Shown: positions 32,800 to 44,518, numbered from the stretch's first letter. The stretch: 62,251 nt of DNA from Nemertoderma westbladi (GCA_032718475.1 JAUCBJ010001678.1:1-62251), one strand, 5' to 3'. The notes: a model not told the origin generated them from the letters alone. Numbers and translations are program-made.

Positions 32800-33080
32800 T
32801 TAGTATTCCCGGCGGTAGGTCTTGTTCAGGTCTAACTCATTTTCTATTTCTTGTATTCCTGCATCAAATGCTGGTCTCGAGCACTTCTTCGAAAATTCGT
32901 GCCGATATTCCATATATGGAAACAAATAAAGACCCCGTACATCCTTCACCCATGCGGCATCCTTTGATCCATAAAAGTAGACCCATAAACATTTACCCAT
33001 CTTTAATCCCGGAGGATCGGCCATGGCTGGTGGAGCAGAAATACGACCAGGCCATAAGTGAAATACAGCTGACTGCCTGA
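32800..33080 (-). pseudogene. Captured PWWP-domain exon (GLYR1/N-PAC-like)
   Basis: On the minus strand one frame reads LWPGRISAPP, then GKCLWVYFYGSKDAAWVKD, then YMEYRHEFSKKC and IQEIENEL. This is a PWWP domain of the type at the N-terminus of GLYR1/NDF-like chromatin readers (PWPG, KxxWVxFFG, AW, F.EAV..IE). PWWP domains bind methylated histone H3 and DNA. The first Trp-Pro region is cut off, and there is no downstream domain. It is inside a TA-flanked DNA element, so it is most likely a transduplicated host exon. The GC-rich stretch 33120-33640 may be its original upstream region. Confidence 0.65.
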
Positions 33081-34639
33081 CAGCTACGAAGTTTACGAAC
33101 GTGTTCGGCCTCATGTAAAACTTTTCAATAGGCTGATAGGCCTAGCTGCCTAGCGCTAGCACCTAGACTAATACAATACCGGTCTGCCGGTACCTGATAC
33201 AGTGATAGGGTCTACCCTACCCCTACAGCCAGACAGCGACAGCAGTACAGTTCTACAATATCGGCATCCGGCAGCCGGCCGCGGCCGGCCTAATCTATAA
33301 AATCACAACATCACACAGACATACCCTGCTAAGTCAGTAAGTAGCCTAAACTGCTAAATGTAAAATGCGTGGTTGGTTGAACGGTCAGACGGTTGTAGGC
33401 CTATGTCTGTATGTCAGTATGTTGCAGTGTTGTAGGCCTAATCCAGTATGTTGTATGAACTGTGCTGCTGCAGTGCTGTGCTGTACTGGCTGCTGACTGA
33501 CTGATAGAGTAGGCCCAATGCAGCAATGCAGTAATGGTGAATGGAGTACTGTCTGATTTACAGGCTGATAGGTACCAACTGTAACTCTCTAAGCTGTACT
33601 GTAAACTGCAGCAGCAGCAATGCACTCCACACTGTTAACTTTGTTCCATGCTGATTAAAAACAAGCGCTTAAATTTCGCTTAGCCAATCAAATGCGTCCA
33701 TCCTATAATTATTTATTTTCAAACAGTGAACAGATTACCGCCTTATTATTTGGAAAGATAAAGGCCTCCTCTGTTAAGGCGATTGGTTTATCATTTAAAT
33801 ACCACTATGTTGCGTATGCAATGTAAGGTATGGCGATTTCCGGCTGCCGCTATTGTTGTCCCTGTCCTTTAGTCTCTCTTGATCATGATGATGGTCTTGA
33901 TTGAAGATTGAGTAAAGAATGGTTTCTCACTAAAATCTAGTTTAGTTTACCGACACTTTTGTATTTCTTCAAACCGCCGGTTAATGGGAAAAATTCCTTT
34001 GGAAAACCGGCATTTGTCCGAATATAACCGCCACTTTTGTAATTTTCTTCAAACCGCCAGTTTTAAAGGAATGATTTCTCACTAAAACCGGCAGTAGCAT
34101 GATATAACCAACTGTTTGATATTTTGACTTATATTAACAATAAATTCACCTAAACTAACTCACTCATGAACCGGCAGTTTTAATTATCAACCGACGGTTT
34201 ATGAATGCCTTTGATTAACATTTTATGCTAACCCCGGTTTTGAAATTTCTACCAGCAGTACTTAAATACAACCACTGGTTAAAAATTCGACCGGCACTTG
34301 GTTTTTTCAGTGTAAACATCAGCTGGAGACAACACATGACAAACGCCGAGCTTTATGGTACAATACCACCTGTATCAACCACCCTCCGTGAACGCAGATT
34401 AAGATTCAGTGGGCACTGCTGGCGAAGTAAAGACGAGGTCATACCAGATCTACTTCTCTGGCAACCAACTCATGGAAAGCGTAGTCGCGGACGACCTGCC
34501 ATAACATATATAGATCAACTTGAAAGGGATACTGAACTTGGGAGAAACGAAATTGCGACAACTATGGAGAATTGGGAAGCCTGGAAGGATCTCATTTCCA
34601 CTGTCCGAGTTCGCTCGACCTAGTAGTAGTAGTTGTAGT

Positions 34640-35130
34640 AACATTCATTGCAACTATACGTAGGACCTAAATAATACTCCCAGCACTAAAAAAACTAATG
34701 TCCCCAGATGTGCGCAAGGGACAGTATTTAGAATGGTGTATTTTCGTCAATATATAAAAAATTGTCTTAATGTCCATTGCAACTACATACCGTATGGTCT
34801 GCAGAAAAACAATGCAAAAACTAATGTCCCCAGATGTGCGCAAGGGACAGTATTTAGAACGGTGTGTTTTCGTCAATATATAAAAAATTTTCTTAATGTC
34901 CATTGCAACTACATAACGTATGGGCTGCAGAAAAACAATACAAAAACTAATGTCCCCAGATGTGCGCAAGGGACAGTATTTAGAATGGTGTGTTCTCGTT
35001 AATTTATTAATATTATTATATATTCTTAACGTCCATTGCAACTACCTACATAAGTAGAACGTAGGGCATAATATAATACCCTCAGCACTAAAAAACTAAT
35101 GTCCCCAGATGTGCGCAAGGGACAGTACAC
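34640..35130. repeat. 121-bp tandem repeats in the right arm
   Basis: Units share AACTAATGTCCCCAGATGTG, CGCAAGGGACAGTATTTAGA and TTAATGTCCATTGCAACTAC; three to four copies here. The inverse units are at 30805-31110. Confidence 0.85.
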
Positions 35131-35997
35131 TATTTAGAATGGGCGTGTTTTCGTTAAATTATTATAATGTCTATTTCCACTACAGTACGTAGAAGGGTCT
35201 AAAAAATTAAAGGTATAAAATTAATGATATAATTAATATAATTCAATGAGGTTAATGTAATTTGAATGATAAGAGTTACATCATATATCGTTGTGCTCCA
35301 CCTTGTTTGTTTAAACATTAATTTAATTAGTGCCCCCGCTGAAAAAAAGTAGCAGTGGCCGTATTACGATATTTGTCCATATATTTTTTTAAAAATTTCT
35401 ACATGCTTGTATGCATAGTGCATGCGGGATTGTTTAGCACTATCGACTAAGTGAAAATCCATTGTTATAGTAACTGAGGAAAGTTGCACCACAAGGGGTG
35501 CTTAGGTAACTCATAAGGAAATATTAACTTTTACAATTATTCACGAGTGTATAAAAACAATAAAAAAACATTATCTGGGGATTGCCTGAGCTGCATTTTC
35601 TCAAAGACAGACCTGACTAACTAATCCATAAATAATTGAACATAACTCATAATATACTTAATTTCAACCACAAACCGGGGTCGTTAAAAATTAAGCTCAC
35701 TGGGGACATTGTGACGTCACAAAATGACGTAGATAATGTGTGTATACTTATCACTGTTATAGTGGGGACATCAATATTTACACCCCATACACACCGAACA
35801 CATACGAGTGCGGCTAAACACAAACAAAGTGGGGACTGAGCCTAAATACGGTGAAATTTCATATTTAGACTAATTTGGCAATGAAGATTTCGAATTTCCA
35901 GTCAGAACGTTCTGGGGACGTCCCCAGTTCGCGAAAGGTCCCCAGAACGTGGGTATTGTATGGCACTTACGTCCACAGTATGTAGCGTTAACCAGTG

Positions 35998-37068
<1,071 letters not shown>

Positions 37069-37428
37069 CTACTGGTGTGTTCTTGGATCTGTCGGAACAG
37101 GAGCTACTGACACTTCTTCTTCCCAGTGCTCACCCCCACTATAGTTATACAGATTTATCTGGTGAGCTTCTCCAGCCTGCACCCGAACGTTTAAACTAAA
37201 GTTTTTATTTGTAGACAATGTAGTTAGTCGACCTTCACCGCTCGTTTTATTTCTAACCATTATAGTAATCACTCCATTGTCATTTTTCAAATGTAATTCC
37301 ATTACATTTATCGATGTAAAAAAGAGCTCTTCCCCCTCGAGATCAAATTTTAGTAAACAGTCGCTATCTCTATTTCCAATAAATGCGAACGACATGTTGA
37401 TTGATTGATTGAATGTTTGATGGATCAC
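37069..37428 (-). CDS. Beta-rich hypothetical protein, 119 aa
   Basis: I do not recognise it with confidence. Its alternating hydrophobic pattern (LLKFDLEGEELFF, VITIMVRNKT, RLTTLSTNKNFSLNV, INLYNYSGG) predicts a compact beta-sandwich. Length and layout recall nucleoplasmin-core chaperones, but that is a guess. It is leftward like PolB and inside the Polinton boundaries, so it is probably an element gene, though it could be host-derived. The start may be the second Met (37395), where the regular pattern begins. The acidic-proline tail is short. Confidence 0.5.
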   Translation of the reverse strand: MIHQTFNQSINMSFAFIGNRDSDCLLKFDLEGEELFFTSINVMELHLKNDNGVITIMVRNKTSGEGRLTTLSTNKNFSLNVRVQAGEAHQINLYNYSGGEHWEEEVSVAPVPTDPRTHQ

Positions 37429-38098
37429 CGCGACTGGAGTTTGGAGGTTAGTTGGAGTTTGGTTTTTTTTTGCAAGTACAAATACAAGTAGGTCTATACC
37501 GGTATTTTTTTTTATTTACGGTAACAAAATTATAGTTCACTGTTAGAAAAATTGAGTTTATATATATTTTTGTAAAGGGTCGCAGATGTGTACATTACAA
37601 AATTCACATAGTTAACAAAACGCACAACATAAACCTTTCCCATGAGGATTAGCGATATATGCTCTGTTCATTGTTCTATTCTGAATGTAGGGAGATGCAT
37701 AGCGGATGTTTTAATGATATGTACCGATATACAGACTAGTAACAGATAGGATGGCATCGTTTTTGACTATGAATACCAGCACATACCCCTAATCTTTTCT
37801 CACCGAGCTTAGCGTTGCCTGCTGTACACACGCACACTCAAGTAACAGATGCGCTATTGTGGCTCACTCGTGAGCAACAATGCCAAGTTAGCTAGCTAGC
37901 TAGCCGCGGCTGCTGAGTATACTATGTCTACTTGAGTGTTACAAGAAACAATCGCTCTACTGAAGTTAATTTCCCCCTCAAACTAGTTGTTGATTTTAAA
38001 AAAATATTCATAAATTTCTTCTCCCTTCAATTTAATATATATATTTTACAGTAAAAATCTCCACCACCAAACAGCAACAACAATAAATTTCATTCGTA

Positions 38099-38590
38099 CT
38101 AATTATATTTTACATCAAAAACCCCCACACCAAACAATAATAAATTATTAACCAGCTTGTTGAAAATAGGATAATATATATGAAATTTAAACGGGGAACA
38201 CATTAATGTACATTTACCAGTGTAGAAACAGCAAACAACAACAATATTATTTATTCTGACTTTACAGTTATTGAATATTTCAGGGTCGTATGAAATTTCT
38301 AGTTTAACATTATCAAATATAACATAAAACCCGATATTATTTATAAGTAACCTATAAATTACAGTATCGATACTAAAAATATAAGTACACAAATTGATTG
38401 ATTTAAAAATCAAATTAATGTTTGTTTTTTCTAATATATGTTTTTTCACTTTATTAAAATTATATTTTCTACCGAGAATTGTTATTCGTCCGTTTGTAAA
38501 CATTAATATGGTTGCACCAAATACCTTATATATAAACTGATTAGGTTTGAGTACAATTTTACCATTCAATTGCTTTTTTAATTCTTTCAA
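38099..38590 (-). CDS. TATA-binding-protein-like protein encoded by the Polinton
   Basis: The 163 aa show both TBP repeats in order. Repeat 1: KPNQF, then ATILMFTNGRITILG, then a helix and FKSINLCTYIF. Repeat 2: YDPEIF, then IVVVCCFYTGKCTLM, then IYYPIFNKLVNNLL. These align by eye to TBP (NPKRF, LIF-SGK-TG, YEPELF, LIF-SGK-TG, IYEAF). The four phenylalanines that kink the TATA box in TBP all have counterparts. It starts 37 bp after the PolB stop on the same strand, so it is probably co-expressed. It likely directs transcription of element genes or competes with host TBP; that is inference. Sequence is strongly diverged from host TBP. Confidence 0.75.
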   Translation of the reverse strand: MKELKKQLNGKIVLKPNQFIYKVFGATILMFTNGRITILGRKYNFNKVKKHILEKTNINLIFKSINLCTYIFSIDTVIYRLLINNIGFYVIFDNVKLEISYDPEIFNNCKVRINNIVVVCCFYTGKCTLMCSPFKFHIYYPIFNKLVNNLLLFGVGVFDVKYN

Positions 38591-38627
38591 ATTAAGTCCT
38601 TAAATAATCTGCTTACAACTTATATTT

Positions 38628-41600
38628 TTATTTACTATTTGATAATTCATCATCAACACTGTCGTCTTTTGGTTCTTCATAAATTGGTATATTTGATATT
38701 TTTATAGGTTTTTTGAGGTTTGTTTTATAGTGCCCCCAAGGAAGCGATTGATTTTTATTAAGCCAATAAAGTTTATCATCAAAGCTACTGAGTGCAAATT
38801 TATTTTGCTTTAAGGTATAAATACGATGTAATTTAGATTGAAATCTGTGTATGTTTTTTTTTATTTCTTCATTTGAGTTATATGCTTTTAAATATTCTTC
38901 ATGTGTAATATTCGTTTCCACAACAGCTCTTGTAATACCTTTTGCTCTACGAATATTTTTATTATTCCATTCCAAAATTGAATATAATTTTGGTCTTAAA
39001 AATACTGCTTGTTTAATTTCACGTGAGGCTAGTTCGTCTTTACAGTAATAGAGTCTGGATTTATTTTTATCACTGTAGAGTGGGTGATCCTTAGGGTAAT
39101 TGGATGTATCTAAAATATTATTTTTAATTAATGCTTTTAAAAAATTATTCTGCGATGTATTATAGTAACAACCTATCAAAGAGTCAGTGTCTGATGCAGC
39201 AATTTCAATACGGCAGTTTAATTCTTTCTCAATAGGTAGCAATTTATTGTAATACAGATCATACATATCCAATTTAGCCAAGTCCAACACAGCGCTACCA
39301 ATAAATATAGGCTTATCGAGAGTTACAGAGTCTTTCACTAATAAATGTCCCGATAGTGTATTATTGTATATTATAAATTGTTCATGATTAATACGATTTA
39401 CCAATTGATCGCATTTATCGTTGCTATTTGCGATACGAAAGTTACATCGGTCACGTATCCTCTCTATTGATTTGCCAAACAGCGAATTATTGAGCAATTT
39501 CGCGACAGCTGTTTCAATATAACTTTTTGCCAGTCGCCTTTGATTAATATTAAAATCGATGTAATTTTTAAATACAAATTCTTGTTGAAAAGAATATAAT
39601 TTATGTAGTTTAGTAACAATTAATCCATGTTTTATATAAAATTTTAACAGTTTCAAATGTAAATGATAAAACTCTTTATCAAATTGTGTCAGCATGAGTT
39701 TTGGTATAGACATTCTATATTTACGGGAGGTATCTCTTTGTATCGACAAGTTATTAAATTGTTCCCGCATATAAGGTGAAAGCATTGATTCATTTATACT
39801 TAAATGCTCGGGGGCTAACGGTAATTGTAATGTTTGATCGTGAATAGCCTTGGGATAATTTAAATCACATATTAAAAAATATCCAGTAGATCCCTCAATG
39901 TCTAAATCTACCAAGTACTCGATTAGTTTTTCTGGTTTTGCATTCTCTAAATGTTTAATACTTACTTCTTTGAATTGTGAGGTGGGTAGTTTTTTACTTA
40001 AATTCCCAGAATATAAAGAGTTGAAATCAATATTAAAAATATGGCATTCTTCCTTAGTAGAATCATATGTACTTGTACCTGGTATATTTGATTCTATATA
40101 ATGTTTTCGACAAAATGAAACACCACCCCTAATTGATTTTTCAAAATCTCTATATGTCTGATAATCCTTTATTAATTCTATTTTACATTTATTATATTTT
40201 AGCGCGCAATCATAGGTAAATGACGCGATACTGCAGTAAAAAACCGCTTCTAAATCGTAATTTTGTTTACAAACATTCCTAAAATTCTCAAATATATCGG
40301 CAAGCAAACAAACATCGAGTTTTAAATAGGCTAAAAGATAATCTTTGAGATTCACACAGTCGAATTCTACCCATGATATTCCCGCAAACCTATAATCTTC
40401 AATTGTGCATGTTTTTTGACTTAAGTTACTAAAAAAATTATTTATAGACGGCAAACCAGTATCATTAAATTTATTTATATCTGTCAAGTACTCGTATGGA
40501 AATACTCCTTTCCGTTTAATCGTTGAGTTATTCAAGTTTGGATAAAAATATTTCATTTCTTGTAGAGTAATAGGTAAAATTGAGCTTATATCATGACTGG
40601 CTACATCCTTTGTTGAACACTCAACTAAATTACTTAAAGAAAAGCTTAAAAATTGATATGTGTCTAAGAAACGTAACTCAATTTTCTTAGAAGTGTTTTT
40701 AATTGGGATAAAGGCACTCAGTGAAATATATCGTTCTGTATTTCTCGGTATAACCTTTATATCCCAATCTGTGTATTTCTTATCTCTAAATCCGCTTTGT
40801 AATATACAATGTATATCGTAGTTGTTGGAATTGTGCCCGCAAAGTACATACAGGTATCGTTTCAATGATAAACTTCGGTTACAACTATTACAGGCTGCCG
40901 CAATATATTTACCTGTAATATGTGAATGGTGTCTGTTTTTCCCAACATTATTATTTAAAGTAACATTACAATAAAAACAAAATTTTGCTTGTTCAAAATT
41001 TACAAAATCAATATTAGTAAATGACATAGTTTTATGTGTGTATATTTCTGACCAACAACATAATTCAGTTAAATCAGTATATAATGAATCTAAGAAATCT
41101 TGAATACAATTATTATTATTTGACTTTACGAATGTTTTCAAATGACATTTTGGAGCATCAATTAATTCAGTATTGGGAACAATTAAATAACTCACTGCAC
41201 ACGGTATATGCTCCTGTATAATTTGATTATTAACTGACGGTTGTAAGATACATTCTATATCAAAGTAGGTGACAAACAATGGGGATAAGGTTCTATCTAA
41301 ATTTGTAAAACTAATGTGTGTTCTTTTTTTATTAGGTAGTTTCTCGCGCTGACTTCTTCCTTGGTAGCAGGCGAGATGGTGTCGATGAAGAACTTCCGCT
41401 CGAAAAAAATGAGTCAAACACCTTTCGCAATATTTCCTATTCCTGATATGAAGTGCTCTCGTATTCAGCAATCGATTCAAGTTAGTTATGCAAACATAAT
41501 GATTCAGTTTAGGTACATTGTTATTTTTTACTACAAGTAATATATTTAATAACTGTTTATCAGGTGTAATTTTACTAAACGGAGGTTGTCTTAATATAGA

Positions 41601-42686
41601 TACCGGGGTGCGTTTGTTGTCGTTATTCCAACATAGTAAATTAATTATATATTTTGAATTTTGTTTTTCAAAAAGTTTAATTGCTAACTGCCACTCTGTT
41701 GGATAATCTTTGTTCCCGTTGTCAAAAATGAAATGAGTCATATAATTTTTGTACGATGAAGTATGCTGTTTGTTGTTTTTCACTTTGCTACTAAATTTTG
41801 CAGATATAATTGCCCATTTAAAACAGTCATTATCAGCCGATTGTACATTTATAACACATCGTTTACACGCTAGAGCCTTAGGTAACTCCATATAACCGTG
41901 CCCCTTATATAGTAACGACCTACACTTAGATTCAGCTAATTTAATTTCAACCCTTAATAAAGATTTAATACGCCACCCAGAACCACGTGTGTTAAAGATG
42001 GCTATTTTTTGTAATATATTCCCCAGCACATGCTCAAACCATGTGTCAAAACTTTGCAGCGAATCTACAGTATTAATAGCACCACCGGAAGAATTAAAAT
42101 AAAAGGTTTCCAATTGCTCACCTTCTGAAAAATGTGACCTGTACATTAATACATTTAGACCTAACCACAGTCTAAGAACATTCATTTCTTTCAATCTATC
42201 TAATATTAACTGAAGAATATTACCTCGAATTAGCGTTACTGCTGTTTCTACATCGGGATAATCTCTAGAAGTTGGGAGGTCGTGGACATAAATTTCAAGA
42301 CGATTATCGTGAGCTTCTTGTTCCTGCGTAAAAATTGTTGCGTATGTACCAAGAGCCACCCTTAAGTTTTTTCTAGATATTATATTTTTATGTTGCGGAA
42401 ATTTACGCTTTCTTGTGTAGTAACATTTCAAGTGACAATCGTGTCGTAAATAATTGTCATATGTATACTCTTTATTACAGGTAGAACAAGTCAATTGATA
42501 GGTGCGGAACTCCATTTCTTTACAACCAGTAGTCGTTTCATGTCGTTTACAAATTTCGCTGCATGAAGTCACGACATGACACTTTAAACAAGAATAACTT
42601 TCAAAATGTGACCGTAGGTGGCGTAAGTAATTATGTCTAGTTACATTCATATGACAGAATGAACAACATATTGTTATTTTATCCAT
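38628..42686 (-). CDS. Protein-primed DNA polymerase B (Polinton pPolB)
   Basis: Replicates the element from protein-primed ends. The intact 1352-aa frame has N-terminal Cys/His zinc-finger-like motifs (CCSFCHMNVTRHNYLRHLRSH; CSTCNKEYTYDNYLRHDCH). Exonuclease motifs follow: FDIE (about 475), GHNSNNYD (about 616) and YLKLDVCLLAD (about 785). Between Exo I and II is an endonuclease-VII-like Cys/His unit (CFYCNVTL ... HHSHITGKYIAAACNSCN), as in many Polinton polymerases. Polymerase motifs: A DFNSLYS (about 885; Ser replaces the usual Pro), B KLLNNSLFGKS (about 1060), C SDTDSL (about 1163), then KGITRAVV. All catalytic acids are present. Confidence 0.96.
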   Translation of the reverse strand: MDKITICCSFCHMNVTRHNYLRHLRSHFESYSCLKCHVVTSCSEICKRHETTTGCKEMEFRTYQLTCSTCNKEYTYDNYLRHDCHLKCYYTRKRKFPQHKNIISRKNLRVALGTYATIFTQEQEAHDNRLEIYVHDLPTSRDYPDVETAVTLIRGNILQLILDRLKEMNVLRLWLGLNVLMYRSHFSEGEQLETFYFNSSGGAINTVDSLQSFDTWFEHVLGNILQKIAIFNTRGSGWRIKSLLRVEIKLAESKCRSLLYKGHGYMELPKALACKRCVINVQSADNDCFKWAIISAKFSSKVKNNKQHTSSYKNYMTHFIFDNGNKDYPTEWQLAIKLFEKQNSKYIINLLCWNNDNKRTPVSILRQPPFSKITPDKQLLNILLVVKNNNVPKLNHYVCITNLNRLLNTRALHIRNRKYCERCLTHFFRAEVLHRHHLACYQGRSQREKLPNKKRTHISFTNLDRTLSPLFVTYFDIECILQPSVNNQIIQEHIPCAVSYLIVPNTELIDAPKCHLKTFVKSNNNNCIQDFLDSLYTDLTELCCWSEIYTHKTMSFTNIDFVNFEQAKFCFYCNVTLNNNVGKNRHHSHITGKYIAAACNSCNRSLSLKRYLYVLCGHNSNNYDIHCILQSGFRDKKYTDWDIKVIPRNTERYISLSAFIPIKNTSKKIELRFLDTYQFLSFSLSNLVECSTKDVASHDISSILPITLQEMKYFYPNLNNSTIKRKGVFPYEYLTDINKFNDTGLPSINNFFSNLSQKTCTIEDYRFAGISWVEFDCVNLKDYLLAYLKLDVCLLADIFENFRNVCKQNYDLEAVFYCSIASFTYDCALKYNKCKIELIKDYQTYRDFEKSIRGGVSFCRKHYIESNIPGTSTYDSTKEECHIFNIDFNSLYSGNLSKKLPTSQFKEVSIKHLENAKPEKLIEYLVDLDIEGSTGYFLICDLNYPKAIHDQTLQLPLAPEHLSINESMLSPYMREQFNNLSIQRDTSRKYRMSIPKLMLTQFDKEFYHLHLKLLKFYIKHGLIVTKLHKLYSFQQEFVFKNYIDFNINQRRLAKSYIETAVAKLLNNSLFGKSIERIRDRCNFRIANSNDKCDQLVNRINHEQFIIYNNTLSGHLLVKDSVTLDKPIFIGSAVLDLAKLDMYDLYYNKLLPIEKELNCRIEIAASDTDSLIGCYYNTSQNNFLKALIKNNILDTSNYPKDHPLYSDKNKSRLYYCKDELASREIKQAVFLRPKLYSILEWNNKNIRRAKGITRAVVETNITHEEYLKAYNSNEEIKKNIHRFQSKLHRIYTLKQNKFALSSFDDKLYWLNKNQSLPWGHYKTNLKKPIKISNIPIYEEPKDDSVDDELSNSK

Positions 42687-42875
42687 GTTGAAGTTTGTTT
42701 AGATAAATAATAATAATAATAATAATAAAATATCTCCAAAGATTAAAATAAAATGAAATGATATGATATTGACTACATCTAAACATTTATATGCTAGCGA
42801 GGGAAATAATTTTAAACCAATCACCAATCGCTTATGACTATTGGAAACCGCAAAGAGTTTAACTTATGATTAGGC

Positions 42876-43937
42876 TTACATGTTAGGATAATAATCTGGT
42901 TTCCATGGAGAATTAGTAACAGGCTCTACTGGAACTGGGTTACTGACAACTTTCTGTTTCTTTGCAGGTGATGCGTTGGTAAATTTACTCGATGATCTTG
43001 GCTTCCGAGGTAATATTTCAGGAAAGACCTGTTGCGGTTGAGAGCAACTCTCTTCAACATCTGGATTAGGTGATGGGATCTCTACGAACGCTTTAGGTTT
43101 ATCCAAAAGGACAAAACCGTCAACATGGGCTTCAGTAAGAGAAACACCATCCATCGATTCTTTGAGAAAACTAATATGGGCTTTATCATTCAAGTAATGC
43201 AACTCGATAGAATTTCCGCCGGCACCTACTTCAGTAGAATTATCGGTGTTGGTGATAATAATTTTTTTATTATTGGTTTTAATCATTTTGAGACGGTCTG
43301 ATAATTGAATGATATTTTTATCAAAAAGATGCTTGTCTGTTTCATCGACTTGGTTGTCCCACTCTCGCAACAAAACGGTTAGTTCCTGTTTTGACAAATT
43401 GAAACCCGTATAATAGTTAAAACCAACACTATCAGTGTATCTGAGGCTGATTTTCCATAAGCCAACATAGTTGGTTCCTTTAAAAGCTGTTACAAATCCA
43501 ATAAACTCTGGATTTGATAATTCAATGTAGAATTGATCGCTAATAATCTCTAGCGGTGGAGAGAGAAATTGCAATAATTTCCCTCTGTATTGAATTAGAA
43601 CTTCAGTAAAAGCTTTGTTGAGAACTTTACATTTGCCTTGTTTCTGAACGTAAACATCACCCGATGTGGGGTTGATGGAAATATTCAAATTTCCCCGCGC
43701 AAAACGAAGAGTGGGATATATCCTACCTGGTATAATTGCTGGTCTGGATTGATGTTGGTTGTTGGTTGTTTCTAGAATGTCTAACAAATAGCGGGTATCT
43801 TGATGGGAAAAACAAATTGATTCGTTGTCCTCCTGAGATTCCACAATAAAATACTTGCTGTGAACGACGGTACAAGTATATTTATTGTAAGTAAATTTCC
43901 AGCTATTTGTTGCTCCGGTTTTTTGCGTTAAGGCCAT
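42876..43937 (-). CDS. Polinton hypothetical protein, 353 aa
   Basis: I do not recognise it. It is the first leftward gene inside the right terminus, just upstream of PolB. The N-terminal 220 residues are rich in aromatic and beta-forming residues (WKFTYNKYTCTVV, FYIELSNPEFIGFV, VGLWKISLRYTD). The C-terminal 70 are Pro/Ser-rich with a basic patch, PAKKQKVV, which could act as a nuclear signal, and end in PWKPDYYPNM. An early, nuclear DNA-associated role (for example ssDNA binding or replication helper) would suit position and composition, but this is inference. ATG follows a run of ATT repeats on the + strand (AAT repeats in sense). Confidence 0.7.
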   Translation of the reverse strand: MALTQKTGATNSWKFTYNKYTCTVVHSKYFIVESQEDNESICFSHQDTRYLLDILETTNNQHQSRPAIIPGRIYPTLRFARGNLNISINPTSGDVYVQKQGKCKVLNKAFTEVLIQYRGKLLQFLSPPLEIISDQFYIELSNPEFIGFVTAFKGTNYVGLWKISLRYTDSVGFNYYTGFNLSKQELTVLLREWDNQVDETDKHLFDKNIIQLSDRLKMIKTNNKKIIITNTDNSTEVGAGGNSIELHYLNDKAHISFLKESMDGVSLTEAHVDGFVLLDKPKAFVEIPSPNPDVEESCSQPQQVFPEILPRKPRSSSKFTNASPAKKQKVVSNPVPVEPVTNSPWKPDYYPNM

Positions 43938-44043
43938 AATAATAATAATAATAAATACGAAAAATATTACAAGTGATAAATTTTAAACCGTATCGCTGTA
44001 ATAAATTGACACCATAGTTCTCACTCTAAAATTGTGATACTTG

Positions 44044-44105
44044 TATATTGGTTTCATTCCATTCCAAAATTGAATATAACTTTGGAATGGAATGAATCCA
44101 ATATA
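44044..44105. repeat. Hairpin containing a 30-base PolB-gene copy
   Basis: The arms, TATATTGGTTTCATTCCATT... and its inverse, form a strong stem. One arm plus loop (ATTCCATTCCAAAATTGAAT and following) matches the PolB gene at about 38964-38993 in 29 of 30 positions. It is non-coding and upstream of the 353-aa gene. Confidence 0.65.
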
Positions 44106-44518
44106 CAACGAGTAAGATAATGTATAAATTATTAAGGAAATAACACAATGTCAGAGTGAGAACAAAAAATTAGATATGGTATCAATATATTACCATGAAG
44201 ATTACAAGTGATGAATTTTATTAAAAGCATTCAGTTATATATATATAAATTTGCGATGTGGCATAGTCAACGAAGAAGAGATGGTACGTGTCATAATCAT
44301 CAACGAATAAGAAAAGAGATGGGGAGCAACGTGGATGAATAGCTGGCTGGTTGATTGCATGGATAGGAAATACGTGAAAGAATATGAATCATAGGGTTGT
44401 GTGTAATAATAATCAATAATTATTATAATAAAAACGCGCAGTATAATGTTAGTGGTGGTGGTGGTGGTAGGCTTTCAATATGACACAGATGCTGTGGGAT
44501 TGGTTAGGTTAGGTTGAG

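Larger units (their letters stand above)
32101..34312. mobile_element. 2.2-kb TA-flanked element (TIR CACTGAAAAAAC)
   Basis: Starts CACTGAAAAAAC and ends with its inverse, with TA at 32099-32100 and 34313-34314. The sister retrotransposon copies give the empty site. Both ends are loaded with AACCG(C/A)CGGTT-like palindromes, probably transposase-binding repeats. It also contains a 25-bp tandem repeat (32225-32470), a 122-bp direct duplication (32600-32840) and a captured PWWP-domain exon. No transposase is present. Confidence 0.88.
31675..34632 (+). mobile_element. Non-LTR RT fragment (copy B), split by a TA-element
   Basis: Pieces 31675-32100 and 34315-34632 together carry the same RT segment as copy A plus the 3' end (HCWRSKDEVIPDLLLWQP ... 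GKRSRGRPAITYIDQLERDT). It ends at the short repeat CCTAGTAGTAGTAG. It is 5'-truncated just downstream of the catalytic box and has a frameshift near 31880. The interruption lies exactly at a TA that the sister copies contain uninterrupted. Confidence 0.88.

Noticed and set aside
32781-33080. 99-codon plus-strand frame opposite the PWWP segment
   Set aside because: The minus strand carries the recognisable domain; the plus frame is its shadow.
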